Positions 26,002-34,445 of a stretch of 64,000 bases of DNA are shown piece by piece. A program made the position numbers and the translations under genes. The notes under the pieces were generated by a model, which did not search any database, had not been told where the DNA came from, and was given only the letters and a program-made list of their open reading frames with translations. Where the stretch lies: the NCBI GenBank assembly GCA_002699585.1, contig PABP01000035.1, positions 2,052 through 66,051 of the forward strand, read 5' to 3'. Positions within the stretch are counted from its first letter, which is position 1. Each line of letters starts with the position of its first letter. The DNA is from Anaerolineaceae bacterium. Lineage in GTDB: Bacteria; Chloroflexota; Anaerolineae; Aggregatilineales; Phototrophicaceae.

Positions 26002-26685
26002 TTAACGATGCGCATCCAGCTTGTATTCACGATGCAGTCGATAGTGGGTCTCGTCATCATCGCGGACAAGGAGGCATATGCTGTTCACTGTGAGCGGTTC
26101 AGGCGGAAATAACTCAAGTAGGGACTGTTTTGTCGCTTCGGGTTGCGAGCCCGTATAAGGGTACATCAGCGAAAAATGACATTCCCAGCCATCAAGCATA
26201 TAGGGCGTATGAAAGTGCTTAACGCGCATCGCCTTGACCGGATCAGTTTGTTCTGGATCGACATTCGAGCTTGTGCCATAGGGATTGATGCGGGCCGTCA
26301 GCATAGTGTGCAGCATGAGCATCGCCGGGTTTGGCTGATAGTGCAGGACGACAATATTGTCATGCCAAAACGGGATGGGGTCGGCGGCTGGCGTGAGTTC
26401 AAAATGCATCCCCTGTCCAAAACATCCGACCACGACTTCCATCTCGGCTTCGATTGCTGCCAGAGACGCTGGGTCATAATAAAGCGAATAACCCGTCGTC
26501 ATGTGGAAGCCATAGGTTTGTGGCTTCTCAACCCACTGTGGTTCAAACTCTGGCAAAGCAGCCCTGGTAGCATTGTCTTCCGGCAAAAATTGCCCCGTGC
26601 GAACATCATATCCCAGCATTTCCGAGCCGCGCTGGTATAGCAGGCTGTCTGCTGGAGGAATGGTATAAACAGCGAATTTTGCCAT
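26002..26685 (-). CDS. DUF1045 family 2H phosphoesterase of phosphonate loci
   Basis: A 227-aa protein matching the DUF1045 phosphonate-metabolism family. It opens KFAVYTIPPADSLLYQRGSEMLGYDV, close to the family start. The two 2H motifs are YGFHMTTG (His61, Thr63) and CHFSLMYPY (His170, Ser172). 2H enzymes open cyclic phosphates or cleave 2',5'/cyclic phosphodiesters. It is the last gene of the minus-strand phn arm, joined to the preceding EEP gene by a TAATG overlap. A role in processing the cyclic ribosyl phosphate formed by C-P lyase, replacing PhnP, is a reasonable but unproven idea. Confidence 0.75.
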   Translation of the reverse strand: MAKFAVYTIPPADSLLYQRGSEMLGYDVRTGQFLPEDNATRAALPEFEPQWVEKPQTYGFHMTTGYSLYYDPASLAAIEAEMEVVVGCFGQGMHFELTPAADPIPFWHDNIVVLHYQPNPAMLMLHTMLTARINPYGTSSNVDPEQTDPVKAMRVKHFHTPYMLDGWECHFSLMYPYTGSQPEATKQSLLELFPPEPLTVNSICLLVRDDDETHYRLHREYKLDAHR

Positions 26686-27464
26686 TAGGCAAAGTCCAGT
26701 TCGGTGAGGATTGGATAATGGTCACTGGGGTAAATGGGTGGGGCTTCGTCGGTGATGACCTGAAAGCCAGATGTCTGCACAGCGCCTTTGGTCAGTATCC
26801 AGTCGATGCGCAGACCGTTGTATGCAACCTCACGTCCGTGGAAACCATGAAACGTATTGACATCCTCGGTATGCCCTGCTGCCGTATAGCTATCCACATA
26901 GCCAGCTTCCATAAAAACGCCGTAGGCCGCGCTGCTGGGAATGGCGTTAAAATCCGCCATAACAATAACTGGCATCTGACGAGACAAAGGGGCTAACTTC
27001 TCGACCACGACGGCGGCACAGTTGGCACGGGTCTCATCCTGATCCAGCATGTGCGGGAAGTGCGTATTCAGGATGCTGAATTCGCGGTTGGTCTGCATGT
27101 CCAGCAGTGTGACCCAATTGGCCGAACGCGCAAAGGTCGCGCCCCAGCCGATGGACCATACATCGGGCGTTTCACTCAAGTAAAAACCGCCGCTGTTAAC
27201 CAGGGCGTAGCGCTCGCGTCGCCAGAAGATAGGCACATGATGATGGTCATCGGCTTTACGGACCGCTACTGGCCCTAGATTGTAAGCATATTCTGGCAGT
27301 TCATTGGCATAGTCTGCTAAATTGCCGCTCTGGGCTTCCTGGAAGCCGATAATGTCGGGATTGTATTTCTGGATAGTGGCGATGTTCAGATCGCGGCGTT
27401 TGGGCCAGTCGTTATCACCATCATCGTGGAACGACCCGCGTATATTGAAGCTCATCACGCGCAT
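26685..27464 (-). CDS. Endonuclease/exonuclease/phosphatase (EEP) family hydrolase
   Basis: A 259-aa metal-dependent hydrolase of the EEP superfamily. Motifs in order: MSFNIRG, IIGFQEAQ (metal-binding Glu), LNTHFPH, VIVMADFNAIP, and the C-terminal PSDHYPI (catalytic Asp-His). The start at 27464 (AGGAGA upstream) is used; a longer frame would overlap phnL. It sits five bases after phnL and overlaps the DUF1045 gene. EEP enzymes include nucleases, sphingomyelinases and inositol phosphatases, so a cyclic ribose phosphodiesterase role is only inferred from context. Confidence 0.75.
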   Translation of the reverse strand: MRVMSFNIRGSFHDDGDNDWPKRRDLNIATIQKYNPDIIGFQEAQSGNLADYANELPEYAYNLGPVAVRKADDHHHVPIFWRRERYALVNSGGFYLSETPDVWSIGWGATFARSANWVTLLDMQTNREFSILNTHFPHMLDQDETRANCAAVVVEKLAPLSRQMPVIVMADFNAIPSSAAYGVFMEAGYVDSYTAAGHTEDVNTFHGFHGREVAYNGLRIDWILTKGAVQTSGFQVITDEAPPIYPSDHYPILTELDFA

Positions 27465-27468
27465 AAAA

Positions 27469-28179
27469 TTAATCTCCTGGGACGCCGTTGGCATGGACAG
27501 CGATTGGGGCCAGTTCAACCTGATCGTCGATTAAATGCTGCACGTCCTCAGGATGATGGAAAACGCCAATCATAGCAACCCCCTGGTCTTTGAGTTCACC
27601 CAGGCGATTGGCTAACGATTCACGGGTGGCGATATCGAGCGAGGCGGTCGGCTCGTCCAGAAGCAGCAGGCGGCGCGGTGCAACCAGCGCCCGCGACAAA
27701 TTGACTTTCTGCTGTTCGCCGCCGCTGAAGGTAGTCGGGTAGGCATCCCACAATTCGCGCTTGAGGCCGAAGTTCGACAGCAAGTCACGGGCTTGTTGGA
27801 AGGCTTCCGCTTCATCGATACCGGAGCCTAAAAGGGGTTCCGCGACCAGTTCCAGGGCACTGACGCGCGGACGCGGGCGCAAGAACTGGGTCACAAAGCC
27901 GATTTCCTCGTTGCGCAGCGTCAAAATGTCGATGTCAGACGCGCGGGCCAGATCAATCGGACCATAGCTGCTATCAAAGATAGCCTGACCACTGGAGGGC
28001 AAGTAGCTACGGAACAGGCAGCGCAGCAAGGTCGATTTACCGATGCCGTTAGGCCCGCTGACGAGCAAGAACTGTCCGGCCATCAGGTCAAAAGTCAGGT
28101 GCTGGAATACGGGTATCTGACGGCCCAGGTGGTGAATTTCAAAGATTTTACTGTAGTCATTGACCGCTAACAGGGGCAT
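27469..28179 (-). CDS. phnL: Phosphonate C-P lyase system protein PhnL (ABC-type ATPase)
   Basis: A 236-aa ATPase-like subunit. Walker A GPNGIGKSTLLRCL, signature TFSGGEQQKVNLSRAL and Walker B LLLLDEPTASLD are intact, and the N-terminus LAVNDYSKIFEIHHLGRQIPVF is PhnL-like. In E. coli PhnI, with PhnG, PhnH and PhnL, transfers methylphosphonate to ATP. It is not thought to be part of a membrane transporter. 21 bp from phnK. Confidence 0.9.
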   Translation of the reverse strand: MPLLAVNDYSKIFEIHHLGRQIPVFQHLTFDLMAGQFLLVSGPNGIGKSTLLRCLFRSYLPSSGQAIFDSSYGPIDLARASDIDILTLRNEEIGFVTQFLRPRPRVSALELVAEPLLGSGIDEAEAFQQARDLLSNFGLKRELWDAYPTTFSGGEQQKVNLSRALVAPRRLLLLDEPTASLDIATRESLANRLGELKDQGVAMIGVFHHPEDVQHLIDDQVELAPIAVHANGVPGD

Positions 28180-28200
28180 GGTATCTCCTCGCCTGTGGGA

Positions 28201-29037
28201 TTATAGCTTCGCATGGACAAGCTGCTGCGTGTACGGGTCTTGGGGGTCTTCCAGTATCTGATCGGTCAGGCCCTGCTCCACCACACGGCCATTGCGCATG
28301 ACCATCACACGGTCAGCCAGGGTACGGATGACGCCCAGGTCGTGCGAGACAAGAATCATAGTAATGGTGCGCAGGCGTTGGATGCGCTTGAGCGTATCGA
28401 GCACAGTGGCCTGGATAGAAACATCCAGCCCGGTGGTGGGTTCATCGAGAAGGAGCAGTTCCGGTTGCAGGGCGATGGCCTTCGCCAACTGGACGCGTTG
28501 CTGCATGCCGCCGGAAAGCACACTGGGCGGGTCGTCAACGCGGTCTATCGGGAATTCCGAGGCTTGCAGGCTGGCGTTGCTTTTGCTGCGCAGCGTGCCA
28601 AAGGTCCGTTCACCCGTGATGAGCAGGCGTTCCGCGACGTTGCCGCTGGCGCTGTAGCGCATACGCAGGCCCAGGTGCGGGTTCTGGTAGACGATGCCGA
28701 TATGATGTACACGGACATCGCGCTTATCGAAGCGGTCCAGGTCGAACAGGTTGGTATTGGCCAAGCTGTTGATCTGCAAATGATAAACGCCACCATTTGC
28801 CGGTTCTTCCAAGTTCAGCAGGCGCAAAACAGTCGATTTACCGCTGCCGGACTCGCCAACGATGCCCAGGATTTCGCCAGGGTAGGCGATGACATCCACG
28901 CCATCGACGGCCTTAATCGAGCCATAGTATTTTGTCAGGTTACGGGCGACCACCAGCGGCGGCACCCGGTTGATGATGGGCGCGTCAAGCATCGGGTGAC
29001 TCTTGACGACTGCGCCGGGGTTTGAGGTATCCGTCAT
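28201..29037 (-). CDS. phnK: Phosphonate C-P lyase system protein PhnK (ABC-type ATPase)
   Basis: A 278-aa ATPase-like subunit that in E. coli binds the PhnGHIJ core through PhnJ. Walker A GESGSGKSTVLRLLN, signature LSGGMQQRVQLAKAI, Walker B LLLLDEPTTGLDVS. The start at 29037 follows AAGGAC. It lies 53 bp inside the end of phnJ; starts at 29055 and 28992 are also possible. The N-terminal 30 residues before RNLTKYYGS are not seen in E. coli PhnK. Confidence 0.88.
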   Translation of the reverse strand: MTDTSNPGAVVKSHPMLDAPIINRVPPLVVARNLTKYYGSIKAVDGVDVIAYPGEILGIVGESGSGKSTVLRLLNLEEPANGGVYHLQINSLANTNLFDLDRFDKRDVRVHHIGIVYQNPHLGLRMRYSASGNVAERLLITGERTFGTLRSKSNASLQASEFPIDRVDDPPSVLSGGMQQRVQLAKAIALQPELLLLDEPTTGLDVSIQATVLDTLKRIQRLRTITMILVSHDLGVIRTLADRVMVMRNGRVVEQGLTDQILEDPQDPYTQQLVHAKL

Positions 29038-29950
29038 GGTAGAACTGTCCTTCTGAATCATAGTAAGTGGTGCCGATGGTGACGTCTTCGCCACGCTGAT
29101 GGTTGACGAGTTTTTCCATATAGCCCGTGTCCGATAGCTCGAATACGGAGGAGCCATCGTCCTGCGGCAATTCGTTCATGAATTTATTGCGTTCGCCCGT
29201 GGTGCGGCAGGCCCACTCGCTCTGATCTTCCACCTCGAAGGGTACATCGGTGAATTCCAGCGGGTAGACGTTGGTATAGGGCGGCACAGCGTACAGGCGT
29301 TTTTCGCGGCCTGCGGAGAGCAGCGTCAAATGGGCCGATTGGTGCAGATCGGGGGTATCCCAGCGTGGGATCGGGCTGGGAGCCATGACGAAACGCTCAT
29401 GGACCATGACCGGGTAGCTGGCCCCTTGTATGTAGCGCCCAAAGCGCACCAACTGTTCGTACAGGACAAGCCACATCTGGCCGTAGTCCGCATCGGCATG
29501 CAGGATGCGCGCCTTGGCCATATCGGGTTCCACACGCCGCAGCGGCTCCGGGTTGGGGACTTGCAGCACGAGCGTCTGTCCTTCCCGCAGGATTTCTTCT
29601 GTGATGCGGTGGCGGCTCTGGATGATGGTCGCTTGGTTGGCATCGGTGGTGGTTTCCGCGCCAGACATGCGCGTGATGAAGCGGCGCAAATTGGCGGCAT
29701 TGACGGAGTCATCCGCGCCCTGGTCGATAACTTTGACGGTATCATCCGGCCCAACCAGGCTGAGGGTGACTTGCAGGCCACCCGTCCCCCAACCGCGCGC
29801 GATGGGCAGTTCACGGCTGGCATAAGGGACTTGATAGCCCGGTATGGCAATCCCCTTGAGGATGCGCCGCCGCAATTCGCGCTTGGCGAAGGCATCCAGG
29901 AAGGCATAGCTGTAGCCCTGATTCGGTTGGGCAAGCTCGATTAATGACAT
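28985..29950 (-). CDS. phnJ: PhnJ homologue lacking the Fe-S cluster cysteines
   Basis: A 321-aa homologue of the C-P lyase catalytic subunit. The conserved path is intact: AIPGYQVP (Gly38, equivalent to the glycyl-radical Gly32 of E. coli), GWGTGGLQVT, KVIDQGADD, QSRHRITE, VPNPEPLRRVEP, HERFVMAPSPIPRWD, GREKRLYAVPPYTNV. In E. coli the C-terminal part carries CxxC...C...C (Cys241, 244, 266 for the cluster and Cys272 as thiyl). Here the corresponding text is EWACRTTGERNKF...SSVFELSDTGYMEK. Only Cys248 remains, and it is the only cysteine in the protein. The frame is continuous and flanking residues align, so this is not a sequencing slip. A C-terminal tail of about 35 residues follows. Chemistry may be altered or lost. 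Confidence 0.88.
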   Translation of the reverse strand: MSLIELAQPNQGYSYAFLDAFAKRELRRRILKGIAIPGYQVPYASRELPIARGWGTGGLQVTLSLVGPDDTVKVIDQGADDSVNAANLRRFITRMSGAETTTDANQATIIQSRHRITEEILREGQTLVLQVPNPEPLRRVEPDMAKARILHADADYGQMWLVLYEQLVRFGRYIQGASYPVMVHERFVMAPSPIPRWDTPDLHQSAHLTLLSAGREKRLYAVPPYTNVYPLEFTDVPFEVEDQSEWACRTTGERNKFMNELPQDDGSSVFELSDTGYMEKLVNHQRGEDVTIGTTYYDSEGQFYHDGYLKPRRSRQESPDA

Positions 29951-30045
29951 GGTTTTTCCTATCGGTTTGCTATGTGTTTGACCGAGTGCTTCATCGGCCA
30001 GCTAACAAAAGCGATTCTGTAAATTGCTGAGGACGGAGTGCCTCT

Positions 30046-30063
30046 TGCTGAGCGCACTCAGCA
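30046..30063 (-). other. 7-bp hairpin between phnI and phnJ
   Basis: TGCTGAG-CGCA-CTCAGCA lies in the 118-bp gap between phnI and phnJ, just after the phnI stop. No T-run; it could stabilise the phnI 3' end or mark an mRNA processing site. Confidence 0.35.
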
Positions 30064-30068
30064 CTGCA

Positions 30069-31211
30069 TTACATGGTGTCTTTGGTAACGACCTCGCTCG
30101 TCTTGGATTCCTCGGCTTCAACTTCGCGGTCATCGGCATCTTTGCCCGCTGCGGCAGCCCCGTACAGCACGTTGATGACCTTGCGCATGTTATCCATACC
30201 GCTGCTAAACGTGACGTAGTGCGGCAGCTTGAAGTGAATGCAGAAACCGGATGATTCAATGGGTTCCGTGTGGTAGAGCACGAAATCCTCATTGAGCGCG
30301 GGGTGTGGGTCAGCCTGACTCATTTCCATATCGAGCGTGGCCCCGGCAATCAGCTTGACTTCGTTCCAGCCCATCGTGGCGGTGAAGCCGATTTTGTAGG
30401 TCGATTTGCCTTTGGTGACGACCTCGGCCTGACTGACGCGAACGCGGCCCGCGCTGAAGGGTTCGCCAGTGACTGGGTGCTTGACCTGCACATCGGCATA
30501 GGCCAGTCGCAGTTCGTTGACGGTTGGGTGGATGAAGCCATAGCCGCGCATACTGGCATACCCTAGCGCCAGGACACCGCCCGTATCGGCACGGGCCAGG
30601 GCTTGCAGGCGATGGGCACGCGGGGCTGGCATCATGACCGGGTCGCGGGTCACATCTGGGATGTCAGCGGCGTCGATTTCTTCCGGCACGTCGATAGCGG
30701 CTATCATGCCCTGCTGACGGAGCCAATCAGCGACCAGCGGGTAACGGGTCGCAGCGGGTTTTTCGGCGGCTTCGACCTGCGTGTCTTCGTCGTCTTCGCT
30801 GGCCGCGATGCCATCGAGAATGTTCAAATCCAGAATGCGGTGACTGTAATCCAGCGAAGGGCCGAGCACTTGCCCGCCAGGAATGTCCTTGAAGGCGGCT
30901 GAAATGCGGCGCAGGGTCAGCATATCATCGACGGTGATGGGTTTGGCATAGGCCAGTCGCGGCTGCGTTGAGCGATAGGCACGCAATAGCAAAACCGCTT
31001 CGTACAGGTCGCCGCCGGATTGGGCCAGCGCTAATGCGGCCAGTTCCGGGGCATAGAGTGAGCCTTCGCCCATCACGCGGTCCACCAGATAGGGCATGGT
31101 GTCCATAATTTCCTGGACAAATTCCGGCGTGACGGGTTTCTTGAGCTGGTGATAGAGTTTTTCGGATTCCTGGATGGCTTTTTCGCCACCCTTAGTCGCT
31201 ACATAGGCCAT
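30069..31211 (-). CDS. phnI: Phosphonate C-P lyase subunit PhnI
   Basis: A 380-aa subunit, slightly longer than E. coli PhnI (354). It starts MAYVATKGGEKAIQESEKLYHQLK, the family's N-terminal sequence. Later segments AALALAQSGGDLYEAVLLLRAYRST, YASMRGYGFIHPTVNELR, and CIHFKLPHYVTFSSGMDNMRKV are also PhnI-like. PhnI catalyses replacement of adenine of MgATP by the phosphonate to give ribosyl-phosphonate triphosphate. A charged insert at about 135-150 (ASEDDEDTQVEAAEKPA) and a Glu-rich tail are extra. Confidence 0.92.
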   Translation of the reverse strand: MAYVATKGGEKAIQESEKLYHQLKKPVTPEFVQEIMDTMPYLVDRVMGEGSLYAPELAALALAQSGGDLYEAVLLLRAYRSTQPRLAYAKPITVDDMLTLRRISAAFKDIPGGQVLGPSLDYSHRILDLNILDGIAASEDDEDTQVEAAEKPAATRYPLVADWLRQQGMIAAIDVPEEIDAADIPDVTRDPVMMPAPRAHRLQALARADTGGVLALGYASMRGYGFIHPTVNELRLAYADVQVKHPVTGEPFSAGRVRVSQAEVVTKGKSTYKIGFTATMGWNEVKLIAGATLDMEMSQADPHPALNEDFVLYHTEPIESSGFCIHFKLPHYVTFSSGMDNMRKVINVLYGAAAAGKDADDREVEAEESKTSEVVTKDTM

Positions 31212-31215
31212 TGTG

Positions 31216-31770
31216 TCAGCCTCCTATGGTGATGATGGTGGTTCGTGGTAGGCCAACGATGCTGCTGCCATCGACCAGATAAACATCCCAGCCGCGTGGA
31301 TAGCGATTCTTGCTATCGCGCAGGTCCCAGAATGTGTCTGGAATGCCGCTGACGTGAATCGTCATGGACTGTGCCGGTGGAATACCGGGGCCAGTCAGGG
31401 ACAGCGGTGTGTCACCATCAAGGTTGCAGCCGATAAACAGGGAAGCGCCCTGGTCGGGGTAAAGCAGTGTGCCATTGGTAGCCCGTTCAACGATGTCCAG
31501 CATGTCGGACATTAGCTGCGGATAGAAATGATAGTCGGCACGTTCGGCGGAAACATCGCGGGCGCTGTTGCGGCCCAGATACAGTGCCAGATCGCTATCG
31601 GGTGTATAAAAAGTCGTTTCCAGGTCGAGCAACGTATCAGCAATGGCATGGAACGGATCGCTGTTTTCCGGCAATTCATAGATGCGACCCGGATAACTCA
31701 GCGACCACATCAGCGCCAGAAAGGTAGCACGGGTGAGTTGTTCGTCGAGGGTAAAAGCGGGATGGCTCAT
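31216..31770 (-). CDS. phnH: Phosphonate C-P lyase subunit PhnH
   Basis: A 184-aa core subunit. The family text is visible: RATFLALMWSLSYPGRIYELPE near the N-terminus, LLDLETTFYTPD, DQGASLFIGCNLDGDTPLSLTGPGIP and FWDLRDSKNRYPRGWDVYLVDG. PhnH is needed with PhnG, I and L for the first step. Its ATG overlaps the phnG stop by one base (TGATG). Confidence 0.9.
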   Translation of the reverse strand: MSHPAFTLDEQLTRATFLALMWSLSYPGRIYELPENSDPFHAIADTLLDLETTFYTPDSDLALYLGRNSARDVSAERADYHFYPQLMSDMLDIVERATNGTLLYPDQGASLFIGCNLDGDTPLSLTGPGIPPAQSMTIHVSGIPDTFWDLRDSKNRYPRGWDVYLVDGSSIVGLPRTTIITIGG

Positions 31771-32195
31771 CAGAAGGTTTCCATTTCTACACGGGTGGAT
31801 TCAACCATTTTGAGCAGGTGGTCATCGTCAGCGGCTTGCTGTTGTTGCTGTTCATCGACCAACTGGATGATGGTTGCTGTCTGGTGGCCCAGCGCCAGCG
31901 CGAGGTCGATGACGGCCAGGGCCATCGCCTGCACCACATCGCGCCCGACGACCATGCCGTAGCCTTCCTGCCCCTGGGCTTCGATGTGGGCTTCCGCCAC
32001 TAAAATTTCACCCAGGTGGAAGGTCGTGCCCTGGGCGCTGTCGGTATAGGGCAGCATGACCAGACCAGTCTGATTTTTCAGCACGCGGATGTCGCCCAGT
32101 TCATCCAGGAGCGAATCGGCAAGGGCTTTAACGATAGGAGCCGGGGCTTTGGTCAGGACGCTGAGGGCGTCCGCACGGGAGCGAGTTTGCGGCAT
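31770..32195 (-). CDS. phnG: Phosphonate C-P lyase subunit PhnG
   Basis: A 141-aa first subunit. LVMLPYTDSAQGTTFHLGEILVAEAHI and GYGMVVGRDVVQAMALAVIDLAL are PhnG-like (the HLGE region and the GRD turn are conserved). The start at 32195 follows AAGGATT; an ATG at 32216 lacks a ribosome site. A Gln-rich stretch (QQQQQ) near residue 120 is unusual. It heads the minus-strand arm, downstream of the shared promoter element at 32279-32378. Confidence 0.88.
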   Translation of the reverse strand: MPQTRSRADALSVLTKAPAPIVKALADSLLDELGDIRVLKNQTGLVMLPYTDSAQGTTFHLGEILVAEAHIEAQGQEGYGMVVGRDVVQAMALAVIDLALALGHQTATIIQLVDEQQQQQAADDDHLLKMVESTRVEMETF

Positions 32196-32278
32196 AAATA
32201 ATCCTTTTGGTGGCATGATGCTGCCGACTCATCATCGAGCGCAGCATCAACGTCCATTTGCGAGCATGAATACGGGGC

Positions 32279-32378
32279 GAATTGTAGGGGGTTTCACACG
32301 ATCTTAAATCAGTAGTGTGATGTCGGATGCTGCTGTCACATGGTTGGAGGACAGCCTTTGTCCGTCAAATGGGGGACA
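32279..32378 (-). promoter_or_regulatory. phnG promoter: 30-bp operator and TACAAT -10
   Basis: Minus strand, read toward phnG: half-sites TGTCC-N10-GGACA-N5-TGTC (32378-32349), then, counted from GGACA, 72 bp to TACAAT (32286-32281) inside CCCTACAATTC. No TTGACA-like -35 is seen. The same arrangement, with the same spacing, stands before the plus-strand phn arm. It is also 104 bp upstream of the sensor-kinase start on the other strand. Confidence 0.7.
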
Positions 32379-32481
32379 CATGGCCAAAGTTTAACAAGCT
32401 AATAACATGGGCTTGATCAAACCCTAAAATGGTTTCTGTTTTTGCGGGGTAGGATTACGGCAATATTGATTCTATGCTGGT

Positions 32482-34380
32482 TTGATCGTGGTCAGACAGA
32501 CTGCACCCACCGACATCCTGCACCATTACCGTACTTTGGCCCATATGCTGCCGAATTACGCAGTGCTTCTATTGGATGCCAAGCTACAGATCATCCTGGC
32601 CAGTGGGCAGTCGCTGCGGTCCATCTTCCAGATTGAACCCGGTCCTAGCAATTATTCCCTGCAAGACATCTGGCCCAACTATTTGTTGGGGTCCACGCTG
32701 GTCAAGCTGCATGATGTCGCCAAAGGCATCCCACAGACGTGGCGCATGCAAACCCTGGAACGCACGCTCGAACTCCATGCCATCCCCATCATCGACCCAG
32801 AATCGGCCATTTTGATGGTGGTGCGCGATGCGACCCAGGAGCAGAAAGAAATCGACCTGCTGCGCAGCGATGCAGCCCGTTATAAAGCCATTGTCGAAGA
32901 AAACCACGAGTTGCAATGCCGCATGACCGTCGATGGGGTGCTGACATTCGCCAATGGAGCCTTATGCCGCCAGAGCCAGCAAACAGCCGACCAGTTAATC
33001 GGCACCTCGTTTTATGGGCTGTGCCTGGAGCGTGATGTGCCATTGCTGCGGCATACCTTCCGCTCGCTATCAGGGACCAAGCGCGACCTAGCTTTGGAAA
33101 TCCGTATGCGCAGCGTGGGTGCGATCCAGCGCTGGGTGCGCTGGTCGTTCCATCCGGTGATGGATGCCGGCGGCAACATCGCGGAAATTCAGGGATCGGG
33201 TTATGACATCACCGACGAGGTACGCGCCCATACCGCCGAAAAGAAGCAGCAAGACCTGATGAAAGCCCTGCGCGACATCGCCTCTGTGCTGAACAGCACG
33301 CTCGACCTCAACGAAGTGCTCGACCACATCATGGACATCATCGATCTGGTGGTCAGCTACGATACGGTCAACGTGATGCTGGTGCAGGATGACATGGCCC
33401 AGGTTGTCAAAGGCAAAGGCTATGAGGCGCATCACATCAAGGGCGTGATGTCGCTGAACTTGCGCATCAAGCGCGTACCCCATCTGCGCTATATGTGGGA
33501 GACACGCAAAGAACTGGTGATTTCTAATGTGCCCCTGGCCAACACACCCGGCCTGGATGTGCCGGAATTGGCCTGGGTACAGAGTTACGTCGGCGCGCCG
33601 ATTGTCTCAGAAGACAAGGTGATCGGATTTTTGAACCTGGAAAGCGTGACGCCGGATTTTTTCAGTGCTGATGATGGCCGCGGGATACGGGCATTTGCTG
33701 ATACATCTGCCCTGGCGATCCGCAATGCGCAACTTTTTGAGCAGGCAAAGGCGGTCGCGGTCATGGAAGAAAAGCAGCGTTTGGCGCGTGAACTGCACGA
33801 TGCCGTCAGCCAAACCCTATTTAGCGCCAATATGATCGCAGATGCTATTCCGCTCATGCTGGAAAAGCACCCGGAAGATGTCCCCAAGCAGTTGCGGCTC
33901 TTCCGGCAGCAGACGCAACTGGCAATGGCTGAACTACGGGCGATGCTGTTCGAGCTGCGGCCCAGCGCCCTGGAAGATGCCGATATTCAAAAGCTGCTGG
34001 AGCAGATGATCCAGGCTATTGGTGGCCGGACGCTGATGAATGTCCAGCTAGAAACGCGCGGCGAAGCCTATCTGGACCTGACGCTGGACGTCAAAGTGGC
34101 GCTGTACCGCATCGCGCAGGAGGGCATCAACAACGCCATCCAACATGCCAGCGCATCGTCGATGCTGATTTCGTTATATGCGACGGAAGACTTCGTAGAG
34201 CTGACGATCAGCGATAACGGGCGCGGCTTTGATTCCAGCAAGCGGTATCACGGCCATATGGGGCTGCACATCATGCAGGAACGCGCCCAGTGGATCGGCG
34301 CGAAATTGACAATCACCAGTCAGGTCGGCCAGGGTACGACGATTGATGTGATTTGGACACGACATGCGCAAAACTCATAA
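32482..34380 (+). CDS. Soluble sensor histidine kinase, PAS-PAS-GAF-HisKA_3
   Basis: A 632-aa cytosolic kinase of the NarL-partner class. The layout: a PAS-like region (about 20-120), a second PAS (130-245, ending in GSGYDITDEV), a GAF domain (265-420) and a HisKA_3 dimerisation domain with ARELHDAVSQTL (phospho-acceptor His439). An HATPase follows with EGINNAIQHA, DNGRGF and GLHIMQERA. No membrane segment is found, so it senses an internal cue. TTG at 32482 is the earliest start; a GTG at 32488 is equally possible, and the ribosome site is poor. It is followed by its response regulator. Confidence 0.85.
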   Translation: MIVVRQTAPTDILHHYRTLAHMLPNYAVLLLDAKLQIILASGQSLRSIFQIEPGPSNYSLQDIWPNYLLGSTLVKLHDVAKGIPQTWRMQTLERTLELHAIPIIDPESAILMVVRDATQEQKEIDLLRSDAARYKAIVEENHELQCRMTVDGVLTFANGALCRQSQQTADQLIGTSFYGLCLERDVPLLRHTFRSLSGTKRDLALEIRMRSVGAIQRWVRWSFHPVMDAGGNIAEIQGSGYDITDEVRAHTAEKKQQDLMKALRDIASVLNSTLDLNEVLDHIMDIIDLVVSYDTVNVMLVQDDMAQVVKGKGYEAHHIKGVMSLNLRIKRVPHLRYMWETRKELVISNVPLANTPGLDVPELAWVQSYVGAPIVSEDKVIGFLNLESVTPDFFSADDGRGIRAFADTSALAIRNAQLFEQAKAVAVMEEKQRLARELHDAVSQTLFSANMIADAIPLMLEKHPEDVPKQLRLFRQQTQLAMAELRAMLFELRPSALEDADIQKLLEQMIQAIGGRTLMNVQLETRGEAYLDLTLDVKVALYRIAQEGINNAIQHASASSMLISLYATEDFVELTISDNGRGFDSSKRYHGHMGLHIMQERAQWIGAKLTITSQVGQGTTIDVIWTRHAQNS

Positions 34381-34445
34381 TACCCCACATCTCTCACCTG
34401 AAAACTCATCTCATCAAAACACCCTAAAACAGGATTACTACGCAT

